Shown here in pieces: positions 8,220 to 15,940 of a DNA stretch of 48,888 nucleotides. Source of the DNA: an uncultured Eubacteriales bacterium (GTDB lineage: Bacteria > Bacillota > Clostridia > Oscillospirales > UBA644). The DNA is taken from NCBI GenBank assembly GCA_934486965.1, contig CAKSQP010000002.1:1-48888 (forward strand). Reading direction: 5' to 3'. Made by a program: the position numbers and the translations under genes. Positions within the stretch are counted from its first letter, which is position 1. Every line of letters starts with the position of its first letter. Under the pieces are notes generated by a model. The model did not search any database. It saw nothing but the letters and a program-made list of their open reading frames with translations, and had not been told where the DNA came from.

Positions 8220-8900
8220 TTATCTCCCGGTGGCGCTGAGCATTGCAAACGGCGTTCTGAAGATTATTTTTATATCCGTCCACGTCGTGCGGTGTTCTAT
8301 GTAATCAAGATCCATTTCGAGCCATCTGTCAAAGGGGATATCGTTCCTGTTCGGCGATATCTGCCATGTGCAGGTTATTCCCGGAGTGACGATAAGGCGG
8401 AGTTTGTCGTAGTCCGAATACTGTTCGACTTCGTCGGGAAGCGGCGGACGGGGACCGACAAGGCTCATATTCCCCCTGAAAACGTTGAATAACTGAGGAA
8501 GTTCGTCTATCGAACATTTTCTCATGAATCTCCCGAATCTCGTTATCCGCGGGTCGTCCTTTATCTTGAAGACGGGACCGTCCATCTCGTTTCTGTGCAT
8601 AAGTTCCTTTTTGCGCTTGTCGGCGTCGACGTACATCGAGCGGAACTTATACATATAGAATTTCTTTCCGTGCCTGCCTATCCTTATCTGTTTGTAAAAA
8701 GGACTTCCGTGAGGATCGTCGATGAAAATTATCAGAGCGACGATAAGTATTGGGATAATCAGGATAATAAGCAGGAGCGACGTCACTATAAGGTCGAACG
8801 CCCTCTTCTTTTTCCAGTATGAGTGATAGGATTTTTCAATCAGCCTTGCAAGGCGCAGGGCGGTCTTTTCGTCGACTTTTTCATAATCAAGATATGCCAT
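8220..8900 (-). CDS. Initiating sugar-1-phosphate transferase (bacterial sugar transferase family)
   Basis: The 226-residue protein is the minimal catalytic form of the WcaJ/WbaP/PglC superfamily. It has an amphipathic N-terminus, one hydrophobic helix at about 35-60, then the family blocks KFRSM (85-89), DDPRITRFGRFMRK (115-128), DELPQL (132-137) and SLVGPRP (146-152), with a conserved Asp-Glu pair at 132-133. These enzymes transfer a sugar phosphate from a nucleotide sugar to undecaprenyl phosphate on the inner face of the membrane, the first committed step of Wzx/Wzy polymers. It starts one codon after the GT32 stop. The sugar (galactose, glucose or a diacetamido sugar) cannot be told from sequence. 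Confidence 0.93.
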   Translation of the reverse strand: MAYLDYEKVDEKTALRLARLIEKSYHSYWKKKRAFDLIVTSLLLIILIIPILIVALIIFIDDPHGSPFYKQIRIGRHGKKFYMYKFRSMYVDADKRKKELMHRNEMDGPVFKIKDDPRITRFGRFMRKCSIDELPQLFNVFRGNMSLVGPRPPLPDEVEQYSDYDKLRLIVTPGITCTWQISPNRNDIPFDRWLEMDLDYIEHRTTWTDIKIIFRTPFAMLSATGR

Positions 8901-9641
8901 TTACCATTCCCACCTGTCCGATCTGTGCAGAAATTTTCCGTAAAGGACGCTGTAAAGTTTTATTCCTATGATCTTTTTTAACCGAAGCGTTCTTTTCGTC
9001 ACGTCTCCGCACCACGACGCATCGTAATGATGTATCGAGACCGTTTCTTTCGTTATCTTCTTTTTACCGGTAAAAAAGTTTACCGGACACAATACTTCTT
9101 CTTTCAGAAAACATACGTTGTCGATGACCTGTCCTCTTTTTGTCGGGTCGACCCCGAGAGAGACGACGGCTTCCGTGTTTCTTTCCGGACACGGCGTTTC
9201 GTCCTGTTTTCCGTTTTCGTCGAAAAACGACAGCCCGTCATAGCAGTCGAGCATCGCTTTTACGAATTTATCGCCTTTCTTTGCGCCGAAGCCGAGCCCC
9301 GTCGCGATAAGGTTCTTCCCGTATTCATATCCGAAAAATCCATCGTATTTTTCGGTGAGCGCGTCAAGGCTCTTTATCAGTTCGACGTCGGTGTCGAGAT
9401 ACACCCCGCCGTTTTCATAGACGATTTTAAGCCTTGCAAAGTCGCTGACGAACGCCCATTTTCCGGCGTCGTATGCTTGCGACATATATTCGTTTTCTCT
9501 TATATCAAAGTTCGTTTCGTCCCATCGGATAATTTCGTAATCGGGGCATTTCTTCTTCCATGAGGCGATACATTTTTTAACCGACGGGGGCAGGGGATTT
9601 TTTCCGAACCAGCAGTAATGTATTTTTTTAGGTATACTCAT
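8901..9641 (-). CDS. GT32-like glycosyltransferase with DXD motif
   Basis: The 246-residue protein starts with the family pattern IPKKIHYCWFG, followed by CPDYEIIRWDE, FVSDFARLKIVYENGG and GGVYLDTDVEL, whose DTD (83-85) is the metal and nucleotide-sugar binding motif. The layout matches the Gly_transf_sug (OCH1-like, GT32) family common in bacterial capsule clusters. It probably adds a hexose to the growing repeat unit in the cytoplasm. The ribosome binding site is AGGGTG. The gene sits between the acetyltransferase and the initiating transferase with only a few bases on either side, so it is part of the same operon. Confidence 0.88.
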   Translation of the reverse strand: MSIPKKIHYCWFGKNPLPPSVKKCIASWKKKCPDYEIIRWDETNFDIRENEYMSQAYDAGKWAFVSDFARLKIVYENGGVYLDTDVELIKSLDALTEKYDGFFGYEYGKNLIATGLGFGAKKGDKFVKAMLDCYDGLSFFDENGKQDETPCPERNTEAVVSLGVDPTKRGQVIDNVCFLKEEVLCPVNFFTGKKKITKETVSIHHYDASWCGDVTKRTLRLKKIIGIKLYSVLYGKFLHRSDRWEW

Positions 9642-9644
9642 TTT

Positions 9645-10175
9645 TCACACCCTGTTTTCGATATATCCGTCGGTCGCGTTTTCCCTTGAGATTATCTTCG
9701 CGGGGTTGCCGATAACGATGCTGTGCGGCGGAACGTCGAAATTTACAAAGGCGAGCGGTGCAATAAGACAGTCGTCTCCGACGGTGATATTTCCGACGAC
9801 GACGGCGTTCGTGCCTATCCAGACGTTGTCGCCTATCGTCGGAACGCCGCGTCTTTTTCCGCGGTTTTCCTGACCTATTGTCACTCCCGTTCCCACGTTG
9901 CAGTTTTTGCCGATAACGCAGTCGGGGTGGATTATCACTCTTCCGCAATGCCCGATATAGAACCCTTCGCCTATTTTTGTCCTTGCGGGTATCTGTATCC
10001 CCGTTTTATGGGAAAGCCTCCGCAGCCGAAGGTGTAAAAACGGGTTTTTGCTTCCGTGCGCTTTCCTCATGGCGATTATATATCGGAGTTCGGGTTTTCT
10101 TAAAAGACGGTGGATAAACGGTTCTCCGCCGTCTCCGTAATATCTGTAAAGATCTTTTTTTACGGTCTCGTTCAT
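9645..10175 (-). CDS. Serine acetyltransferase-like hexapeptide O-acetyltransferase
   Basis: The 176-residue protein has a helical N-terminal region (1-65) and then left-handed beta-helix repeats: IPARTKIGEGFYIGH, VIIHPDCVIGKNCNVG, TGVTIGQENRGK, VPTIGDNVWIGTNAVVVG, NITVGDDCLIAPLAFV and a closing GNPAKII. This is the serine acetyltransferase-like (LbH_SAT) subtype, which in polysaccharide clusters often acetylates a sugar rather than serine. The N-terminal domain is shorter than in CysE, and no cysteine biosynthesis gene is nearby, so a sugar acceptor is favoured. The catalytic His is probably in the YIGHCG loop. The ribosome binding site is weak, so it probably depends on coupling to the flippase gene upstream. 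Confidence 0.85.
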   Translation of the reverse strand: MNETVKKDLYRYYGDGGEPFIHRLLRKPELRYIIAMRKAHGSKNPFLHLRLRRLSHKTGIQIPARTKIGEGFYIGHCGRVIIHPDCVIGKNCNVGTGVTIGQENRGKRRGVPTIGDNVWIGTNAVVVGNITVGDDCLIAPLAFVNFDVPPHSIVIGNPAKIISRENATDGYIENRV

Positions 10176-10179
10176 TTTT

Positions 10180-11685
10180 CTACGCCGTCCGTTCTTTTTT
10201 GAATTTTGCTTTTATTGCTTTGAGTATTTCGGGGCAGACAATGACGTTTGCCGCAAAATAGAGAGGTACTATCCAGAGCATATTGAGAACTCCGTGCAGG
10301 CAGAGCGGCAGGAATTTCAGGTCGCAGAAATGCGTCGTCCCGAAAAGAATATAGATAAAGGCAAAGACCGCGCAGTTCGCAAGGAGCGGCAGAGCGCTTT
10401 TCATAACGCTTCTCGAAAGAATTTTCCTATTCGTGTAGTAAAGGGTCGCGACCGTCCTGAACGCGAGCGCTGCAACGGTGCCGAGAAGCGCTCCGCAGAT
10501 TCCCCAAAGAATAATTCCGACGACGGTGAGCGAAAGGTTTATTACCATTTCGCATATCGCGTGCCACCGCGTTTTGTTGAAGTGCCCCGAATATTCGACG
10601 ACCTGACTTGCGGGGAGTTTACCCGCCGAAAGCATTTTTGCGACGGTAAAGAGCAGTATAAGTGTCGGGTTTATGTAGTCGGCGTCGGTTATTCCGCCGG
10701 TGTATATCTGAATTATCGGGAGCAGAAAAACGCACATCGCCGTATAGACTATGAAGTTTGCCCCGATATACAGGGTCTCGTAGATACGGTATTTTTTCAG
10801 GAACTCCTCTTTGTCGACGGCGAAGAGTTGTCCGAGCGCGAAATTGAAACCTTTGACAAGTCCGCTGATAAACGTTTCGACCTGAGAAAAGAAAAGGTTG
10901 TAGATGTAATAAATGCTGACGGTCGAAAAGTCGGTAAGGAACGAAAGCAGGAGAATGTCGGTATTGTTGAAGACCATCGCCGATATCTGATGGACGAGCA
11001 CCGAGTTCTTCTGGGAGATTGCTCCGAAGTCGGGTTTCTGCCTGAGGTCGAGCCATTTATAGCGCCTTTTCGCATAAAGGGTTATGAAAAGCAGTTGGGC
11101 GACTGCGACAAGACAGTAGGACGCCTGTATCAGGATAAGATTGTTTGTCAGAAGCAGGACCGCGACCTTGAAAAGCCCGCTCAATATCTGCAGTGCGGTC
11201 TGGGAATTCGTTATGACGTACTGATAACCGTCGGTCTCAAGTAAAATGGCATATTTCCCCTGAATAAAGAACGTGACGAGCGAGGGGATACCGTTTAAGA
11301 AGACAAGCGCGATAACGGTGTAGGGCGACAGTCCCGTGTCGATGAAAAAGCCGTAGACGACGGCGATAGCCGCAACCGCGGCGGAATAGATAAAGCCGAT
11401 TTTTGTATAATGTTTCTTTGTGGCGGCGAGAATGCTGTTTACCGAGTTTCTGTCCCCTGTCGCGACGGGTTTTAAGAGCGCCTGTGACGTTGCGAGCCCG
11501 ACCCCCGACTCAAGAAGACAGAGATAGGTGAATATCTGCTTTATCGTCGACAGAACTCCGTTTACCGCAGACCCGAAATTTTCGATATACAGGAGCGGCA
11601 GGAGAAATCCTATTGCAACGGTTATTACCTGACAGAGGACCGCCGACAGAAGATTGAATTTTATTTTTTTCGAATGGTTTTTCAC
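10180..11685 (-). CDS. Wzx-type polysaccharide flippase, GTG start
   Basis: This 501-residue membrane protein belongs to the MOP superfamily. It has about twelve to fourteen hydrophobic helices and a typical start, FNLLSAVLCQVITVAIGF with GSAVNGVLSTI after it. Flippases of this type move the undecaprenyl-linked repeat unit to the outer face for polymerisation. I chose the GTG at 11685 because AGAGAAGG lies six bases upstream; a longer frame reaches an ATG at 11751, but that would overlap the upstream gene by 53 nt and adds a polar, unlikely N-terminus. The gene follows the acyltransferase by 13 nt. It is the only flippase in view. Confidence 0.88.
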   Translation of the reverse strand: MKNHSKKIKFNLLSAVLCQVITVAIGFLLPLLYIENFGSAVNGVLSTIKQIFTYLCLLESGVGLATSQALLKPVATGDRNSVNSILAATKKHYTKIGFIYSAAVAAIAVVYGFFIDTGLSPYTVIALVFLNGIPSLVTFFIQGKYAILLETDGYQYVITNSQTALQILSGLFKVAVLLLTNNLILIQASYCLVAVAQLLFITLYAKRRYKWLDLRQKPDFGAISQKNSVLVHQISAMVFNNTDILLLSFLTDFSTVSIYYIYNLFFSQVETFISGLVKGFNFALGQLFAVDKEEFLKKYRIYETLYIGANFIVYTAMCVFLLPIIQIYTGGITDADYINPTLILLFTVAKMLSAGKLPASQVVEYSGHFNKTRWHAICEMVINLSLTVVGIILWGICGALLGTVAALAFRTVATLYYTNRKILSRSVMKSALPLLANCAVFAFIYILFGTTHFCDLKFLPLCLHGVLNMLWIVPLYFAANVIVCPEILKAIKAKFKKERTA

Positions 11686-11698
11686 TGCAGACCTTCTC

Positions 11699-12754
11699 TT
11701 AGTAAATATTTTTAAGAATTCCGAATCTTTTTGTCCGCGAAAGCAGAACAATCGCCGTCGAAAGGACGAGCGTTATTATAAAAACGGTGAGGAACAGCAG
11801 GGGGGAATTCGTCACTTTTCCGTTCAGGGCGATATTTATTATTTCCGCCGGTATCATGTGCGTAAAATAAATGAGGGTGCTGTACGGACGGAGAAAGCGT
11901 ATTTTTTCGCGGCTTATCTTCGGGTCGAGGCAGAGAACGGCTTTCATCAGGAAGTACGCCGCGGGAACAAGGAAAATATACATATCGTATTCGAGTTGCC
12001 AGCCCATTTTCGAGGTGAACCAGAATTCGGCGAGCAGAAAAATCTCGGATATTGCAAAACCTGCGGCGGACAGCCCGAAACTCCCGTTTTTTTCCTCCTG
12101 CGAAAGTTTCGCGCCGAGCGCAATGAAGATGACGCCTTCAAAAACGCCGTTGCGGGTCGTGACGGTAAAGTCGTAAAACGCTTTTATGACGTTTTTCAGT
12201 CCGTCGGGAAGAGGAATTGCGGAAACAAGCCCGAAATAACTCTGACCGCAAAGACCTATGCAATAGAGAATTGCGCCGATAAATATTACGGTGTTTATTT
12301 TAAGTCCGCGTTTCAGAAGAAACGAAACGACGGCGACCGCGACGAGCGTTGCGGGCAGATACCACAGAAAACCGAATCCTGCGGAGAAGACCATATTTTT
12401 CGCCCAGTTCGCGAAAACCGCGAGAGCCTGTCCGGACGGGCGGCTCCAATACATCTGGAGCGCGGTGAACGGAAAGTAGACCGCCGACCAGAAAAGGTAA
12501 AGTATGAGTATCCTTTTCAGGTATTTTTTTATTACGGCAAAGTCGGGGTCTTTCACGTCGGTTTTTTTGAAAAGAAGAAATCCCGAAGAAATAAAGAAAA
12601 ACGGCACTGCTATTCTGCTTATGTAGTTTACCAAAAGCGAATTAAGCGTACCGTTTACGGTGCCGAGAGGCGAAGTGTGAATAAAAACTATCAGTATTGC
12701 GCATACGATTTTTACTATGTCTATTGCCGGATAATACTTTCTTTCCATCTCCAC
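11699..12754 (-). CDS. Membrane acyltransferase family 3 protein, first gene of the polysaccharide operon
   Basis: The 351-residue protein has about ten membrane helices. It carries the acyltransferase-3 signature near the N-terminus: YPAIDIVKIVCAILIVFIH (the D/R...H pattern), then IAVPFFFISSGFLLF. Such proteins O-acetylate or otherwise acylate sugars of exported polymers. The start is ambiguous: GTG at 12754 or ATG at 12748; neither has a well spaced ribosome binding site (GGAG abuts the ATG). It is the first gene after the minus-strand promoter at 12818-12846. Two more genes of this family are read divergently from the same intergenic region, so acyl decoration is likely a major feature of the polymer. 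Confidence 0.85.
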   Translation of the reverse strand: MEMERKYYPAIDIVKIVCAILIVFIHTSPLGTVNGTLNSLLVNYISRIAVPFFFISSGFLLFKKTDVKDPDFAVIKKYLKRILILYLFWSAVYFPFTALQMYWSRPSGQALAVFANWAKNMVFSAGFGFLWYLPATLVAVAVVSFLLKRGLKINTVIFIGAILYCIGLCGQSYFGLVSAIPLPDGLKNVIKAFYDFTVTTRNGVFEGVIFIALGAKLSQEEKNGSFGLSAAGFAISEIFLLAEFWFTSKMGWQLEYDMYIFLVPAAYFLMKAVLCLDPKISREKIRFLRPYSTLIYFTHMIPAEIINIALNGKVTNSPLLFLTVFIITLVLSTAIVLLSRTKRFGILKNIY

Positions 12755-12793
12755 AAAACAGCCCGTTTTACCGAAGCCCGTCTCCGTTATCTA

Positions 12794-12819
12794 CTTATAA
12801 TAATGTATTACTTTATAAG
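12794..12819. repeat. 7-bp inverted repeat overlapping the operon promoter region
   Basis: CTTATAA (12794-12800) and TTATAAG (12813-12819) form an inverted repeat with a 12-nt spacer, overlapping the -10 box of the minus-strand promoter and its likely transcription start. It could be an operator, but A+T richness makes chance occurrence plausible. Confidence 0.3.
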
Positions 12820-12846
12820 AATACAGAAAAAACGACAAAAAGTCAA
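12818..12846 (-). promoter_or_regulatory. Sigma-A-type promoter of the polysaccharide operon
   Basis: On the minus strand the -35 box TTGACT (12846-12841) and -10 box TATTCT (12823-12818) are separated by 17 nt. Transcription would begin near 12811, about 60 nt before the acyltransferase start, and could cover the whole leftward cluster because no internal terminator was seen. On the plus strand only a TATAAT at 12892-12897 is visible for the divergent genes; no convincing -35 box was found for it. Confidence 0.7.
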
Positions 12847-12925
12847 GGGTTTTTACAATTTCTTATAGACATTTTGCATTTTTTGTGTTATTATAATGTA
12901 TATTTTCGGAAAAGAGGTATTGCCG

Positions 12926-13927
12926 ATGAAGAGAGACAGGTTCGCCGACGCGCTCAAAGGGTACGCTTGCCTGCTGGTGGTTCTGGGTCATGTCATGATC
13001 GGAATAAGGACTTCGGGCGCGGAAGTTCCGACCTTTGCAATGCCTGCCGAAACTTTTATCTGGTCGTTTCATATCGACCTGTTTATGTTCCTTTCGGGAT
13101 ATGTATATTCCGTTACGGGCGGCGCCGAAAGCAAGGGCGGCAGACTGAAATTTTTGGGAAACAAACTCCTGAATCTCGGCGTTCCGTATTTCGTTTTTTC
13201 CGCTCTTTACGTTGCGGTAAACAGTCTTATTCCGGGGGTAAATAACCCGTATTCGCTTTCGGATATCCTGTTTCTGTGGAAGACCCCCGTCGCGCAGTAT
13301 TGGTTTTTATACGCTCTTTTCTGGCTTTTCGTTTTCTTTGCGCTTCTGCCCGATAAAATCCCGAATTACATCAAGACCGCAGGGCTTTACGCCGTGTTTG
13401 TGATTCTTAAAATCTCGGGCGTTGATATGGGCTTTCTCGATTCGTCCTTAAACTGCGTTCTTGCGTTCGGGCTCGGCACCTGTCTGAAATCTCTTTCGGT
13501 TGAAAAAATACCGCTTGCCGCCCGTGTCGGAATTGTGATTGCGCATCTCGTTTCGACTGTTGTCATCATAAAAACGGGAATTATAGATTATCTTTTCGCC
13601 GACGATTTTCTGACGGTGTTCGGTATCTTCTCATCTGTATGCTTTATTTCGGTGCTGTATTCCCTCGGGCCTGTCCGCCGCTTTCTTCTGTTTATCTGCC
13701 GTTATTCTTTTCAGATATATCTTCTGCATACGTTTTTTACCGCGGCGACGAGAATTCTGCTTCTGAAAACGGGAATTGCAAATTACGCGGTAAACCTTGC
13801 GGCGGGGCTTGTTTTCGGAATACTTTTCCCCGTCATTATCGCGAAAATTGCGGCTCTCACGCCTTATACCGACTTCTTTTTCGCGCCCGCGCGCTCTCTT
13901 AAAAAAATCAGGGGGAAAACAGCATGA
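12926..13927 (+). CDS. Membrane acyltransferase family 3 protein
   Basis: The start at 12926 follows AAGAGG by 9 nt; the reading frame extends ten codons further up but without a site. The 333-residue protein begins MKRDRFADALKGYACLLVVL with GH directly after, matching the acyltransferase-3 N-terminal pattern (R-x3-D-x2-KG ... LGH), and ends with a basic tail. It has about ten predicted membrane helices. Its nearest relatives in architecture are OafB/WecH-type sugar O-acetyltransferases. It overlaps the next acyltransferase by 4 nt. The gene is divergent from the polysaccharide operon and probably modifies the same polymer. Acetyl or another acyl donor cannot be told. Confidence 0.85.
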   Translation: MKRDRFADALKGYACLLVVLGHVMIGIRTSGAEVPTFAMPAETFIWSFHIDLFMFLSGYVYSVTGGAESKGGRLKFLGNKLLNLGVPYFVFSALYVAVNSLIPGVNNPYSLSDILFLWKTPVAQYWFLYALFWLFVFFALLPDKIPNYIKTAGLYAVFVILKISGVDMGFLDSSLNCVLAFGLGTCLKSLSVEKIPLAARVGIVIAHLVSTVVIIKTGIIDYLFADDFLTVFGIFSSVCFISVLYSLGPVRRFLLFICRYSFQIYLLHTFFTAATRILLLKTGIANYAVNLAAGLVFGILFPVIIAKIAALTPYTDFFFAPARSLKKIRGKTA

Positions 13928-14973
13928 CCGAACGAAATTACGGAATAGACCTTCTGCGTCCGATACTTATGTTTATGGTTTGCGTTCTTCACGTCCTCGG
14001 CAAAGGCGGAATTCTCGCGGCGGTGTCTTTCGGAACCGTCGAATACAAAACCTTTTGGCTTATCGAAACTTTCGCGTATTTCGCGGTTGACGCGTTTGCG
14101 ATAATCAGCGGCTATATGGCGTCTTACGATAAACCCTGCAAGCCCCGCAAAATTATCGGACTGTGGTTTCAGGTGTTCTTTTATTCCTTTGTCGTCACCG
14201 CGATTTTTGCGGCTTCCGGGCTTTATTCCGACTTCTCGAAAATCGCCCTCTGCCGTGCGGCTTTGCCCGTAACTTTCGGAACTTATTGGTATGTCACCGC
14301 ATATTTTGTCGTATTTTTATTTGCCCCGATAATAAACAAATTTATCGCAGGAGCAAGCGAAAACACGGCACGAAAATTGCTTCTTGTCTTTTTCTTTATT
14401 TTCACCGTTCTCGAATCGGTAAACTTTTCGTTTAAGACCGTCGGCGGATATTCGCCCCTTTGGCTCGTCGTTTTGTATGTAGTCGGGGCTCTCTCAAAAA
14501 AAGCAAACCTCTTTGCAAATAAGAAAACGTGGGTTCTTGCCGTTGTGGGAATAATCTGTCTGCTTATTTCGTATTTTCTTCTTATTTTCGCGAAAGCCGA
14601 CAGGTTTATAAGCTACATTTCCCCGACCATGGTCGCCGCGGCACTCGTAACCGTCATTATCTTCTCTCGGATAAAAATTAAGGGCAAAATCATTTCGAAA
14701 ATCTCGCCGCTTGCGTTCGGGATATATCTTTTCCAGATGAGCCCTGCGGTATGGGCGTTGCTTGACGGTGCGACGGCGAAAATGATTTCCGAAAATCTCG
14801 GCATTGCCGTCTTGCAGGTTTTCCTCTTTTCGGCAATACTTTGGGCGGCGGGACTTATAGTCGATTTTATAAGGTCGCTTCTCTTCAGACTTCTGCATAT
14901 AAAAGAGTTTTCGGCGTTTCTCGAAAGGGTCGCAAGCAAAGGGCTTTCCCGACTGTTCCCGATATTGAAATGA
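13924..14973 (+). CDS. Membrane acyltransferase family 3 protein (second of a tandem pair)
   Basis: The 349-residue multi-pass protein starts with NYGIDLLRPILMFMVCVLH, the acyltransferase-3 motif with Asp, Arg and His, followed by YFAVDAFAIISGYMA. Its ATG overlaps the stop of the preceding gene (ATGA). About ten helices are predicted. It most resembles O-antigen or capsule O-acetyltransferases. The gene ends one base before a strong intrinsic terminator, which closes the two-gene unit. Sequence similarity to its neighbour is limited to the family pattern, so the two probably act on different positions or sugars. Confidence 0.85.
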   Translation: MTERNYGIDLLRPILMFMVCVLHVLGKGGILAAVSFGTVEYKTFWLIETFAYFAVDAFAIISGYMASYDKPCKPRKIIGLWFQVFFYSFVVTAIFAASGLYSDFSKIALCRAALPVTFGTYWYVTAYFVVFLFAPIINKFIAGASENTARKLLLVFFFIFTVLESVNFSFKTVGGYSPLWLVVLYVVGALSKKANLFANKKTWVLAVVGIICLLISYFLLIFAKADRFISYISPTMVAAALVTVIIFSRIKIKGKIISKISPLAFGIYLFQMSPAVWALLDGATAKMISENLGIAVLQVFLFSAILWAAGLIVDFIRSLLFRLLHIKEFSAFLERVASKGLSRLFPILK

Positions 14974-15004
14974 AAAAAAGCGGACTTCGGCAGTCCGCTT
15001 TTTT
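14974..15004. terminator. Bidirectional intrinsic terminator
   Basis: A perfect 13-bp stem, AAAAAAGCGGACT paired with AGTCCGCTTTTTT around a TCGGC loop, starts directly after the acyltransferase stop. The A- and T-tracts let it work in both directions, so it can also end the sigG transcript coming from the right. Confidence 0.9.
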
Positions 15005-15012
15005 GTATATCT

Positions 15013-15034
15013 TATGTCCCTTTTACGGGACATA
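15013..15034. other. Short inverted repeat between terminator and sigG
   Basis: TATGTCCC (15013-15020) and GGGACATA (15027-15034) form a perfect 8-bp stem with a 6-nt loop and no T-tract. It could be a second mRNA-end structure for sigG or an operator for the adjacent plus-strand promoter-like sequence at 15041-15069. Confidence 0.5.
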
Positions 15035-15040
15035 TTTCAG

Positions 15041-15069
15041 TTGACTTTGAGCCTTGTTTATGGTAGAAT
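15041..15069 (+). promoter_or_regulatory. Sigma-A-like promoter pointing antisense into sigG
   Basis: TTGACT (15041-15046), a 17-nt spacer and TAGAAT (15064-15069) form a near-consensus promoter on the plus strand. No plus-strand gene lies downstream until addB at 15941, so a transcript from here would run antisense through sigG. Confidence 0.45.
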
Positions 15070-15071
15070 TT

Positions 15072-15839
15072 TTACAGATAGTTTTTGATCTGCGAAAGTG
15101 CGCTTTTTTCAAGTCGGGAGACCTGCGCCTGCGAAATTCCTATCTGTTTTGCGACCTCGGTCTGCGTTTTTCCGCCGTAGAAGCGGAGCGCAAGGATATT
15201 TTTTTCTCTTTCCGAAAGGGACGCGACCGCCTGTTTTATCGAAATTTCTTCTATCCAGCCGCTGTCCGTTTCTTTTTTGTCCTTTATCTGGTCCATGATA
15301 TAGAGAGAATCGCTGTCGTCGTTATATACGGGGTCGAAAAGGGAAACGGGGTCGACTATCGCCTCCATTGCGATAACGACGTCCCTGCGGGGAAGCGAAA
15401 GGGCTTTCGCAATTTCTTCGGCGGTAGGCTCTCTTTGCAGGGTTTTCTGCATTTCCTCCTTTACCGAAAGGGCTTTATAGGCGGTGTCCCTCATCGAGCG
15501 GCTGACCCGTACGGAATTGTTGTCCCGAAGATACCTGCGTATTTCGCCGATTATCATGGGAACGGCGTAGGTCGAGAAACGTACGTTCTGCGAGACGTCG
15601 AAATTATCGAGCGCTTTTATAAGACCTATACAGCCTATCTGAAAAAGGTCGTCGGCGCTTTCACCTCTTCCCGAAAACCGCTTGATAACGCTCAGGACGA
15701 GTTTGAGGTTTCCCGTGATAAACTCTTCGCGCGCTCCGTCGTCTCCCGCCTTTATTCTTTTTAAGAGCGCTTCTTTTTCCTTTTCGGAAAGGACTTTTAT
15801 TTCGGAGGTATTTACTCCGCATATTTCAACTCGGTTCAT
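15072..15839 (-). CDS. sigG: RNA polymerase sporulation sigma factor SigG
   Basis: The 255-residue protein matches SigG of spore formers along its length. It has the SigG-type N-terminus NRVEICGVNTSEIKVLS, region 2 with DLFQIGCIGLIKALDNFD and FSTYAVPMIIGEIRRYLRDN, then VSRSMRDTAYKAL, DPVSLFDPVYNDD, and a region 4 helix-turn-helix ending TQTEVAKQIGISQAQVSRLE. SigG drives late gene expression in the forespore after engulfment. In most Clostridia and bacilli sigG follows spoIIGA-sigE; here it stands alone between acyltransferases and addB. Upstream is a sigma-F-type promoter (15893-15922), as expected for forespore expression. It ends near the bidirectional terminator at 14974-15004. Confidence 0.96.
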   Translation of the reverse strand: MNRVEICGVNTSEIKVLSEKEKEALLKRIKAGDDGAREEFITGNLKLVLSVIKRFSGRGESADDLFQIGCIGLIKALDNFDVSQNVRFSTYAVPMIIGEIRRYLRDNNSVRVSRSMRDTAYKALSVKEEMQKTLQREPTAEEIAKALSLPRRDVVIAMEAIVDPVSLFDPVYNDDSDSLYIMDQIKDKKETDSGWIEEISIKQAVASLSEREKNILALRFYGGKTQTEVAKQIGISQAQVSRLEKSALSQIKNYL

Positions 15840-15892
15840 TTCCCCGTCTCCTTATTTTTTTGATGACTGATAGGAAATGACTGACTTATTTA

Positions 15893-15922
15893 TATTATTT
15901 CCCCCGAAAGCGGGGCGTATAC
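15893..15922 (-). promoter_or_regulatory. Sigma-F-type forespore promoter of sigG
   Basis: On the minus strand GTATA (15922-15918) is followed by exactly 15 nt and GGAAATAATA (15902-15893). This fits the Bacillus sigma-F consensus as I recall it, GYWTA-N15-GGNRANANTR, at every defined position. It lies 54 nt before the sigG start codon. In B. subtilis sigG is transcribed by sigma-F, so the biology agrees. The spacer contains a small CCCCG/CGGGG hairpin, and the site ends 18 nt before the divergent addB start. Confidence 0.7.
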
Positions 15923-15940
15923 TTTTTTACGGAGGATAAA

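Noticed and set aside
1..14973. Defence island or phage origin for the polysaccharide region
   Set aside because: All genes fit a Wzx/Wzy pathway; no integrase, transposase, attachment repeat or restriction gene is visible.
15863..15884. Direct repeat ATGACTGA (15863-15870 and 15877-15884) in the sigG leader
   Set aside because: Two 8-bp copies 14 nt apart in a short A+T-rich leader are too little to claim a function.
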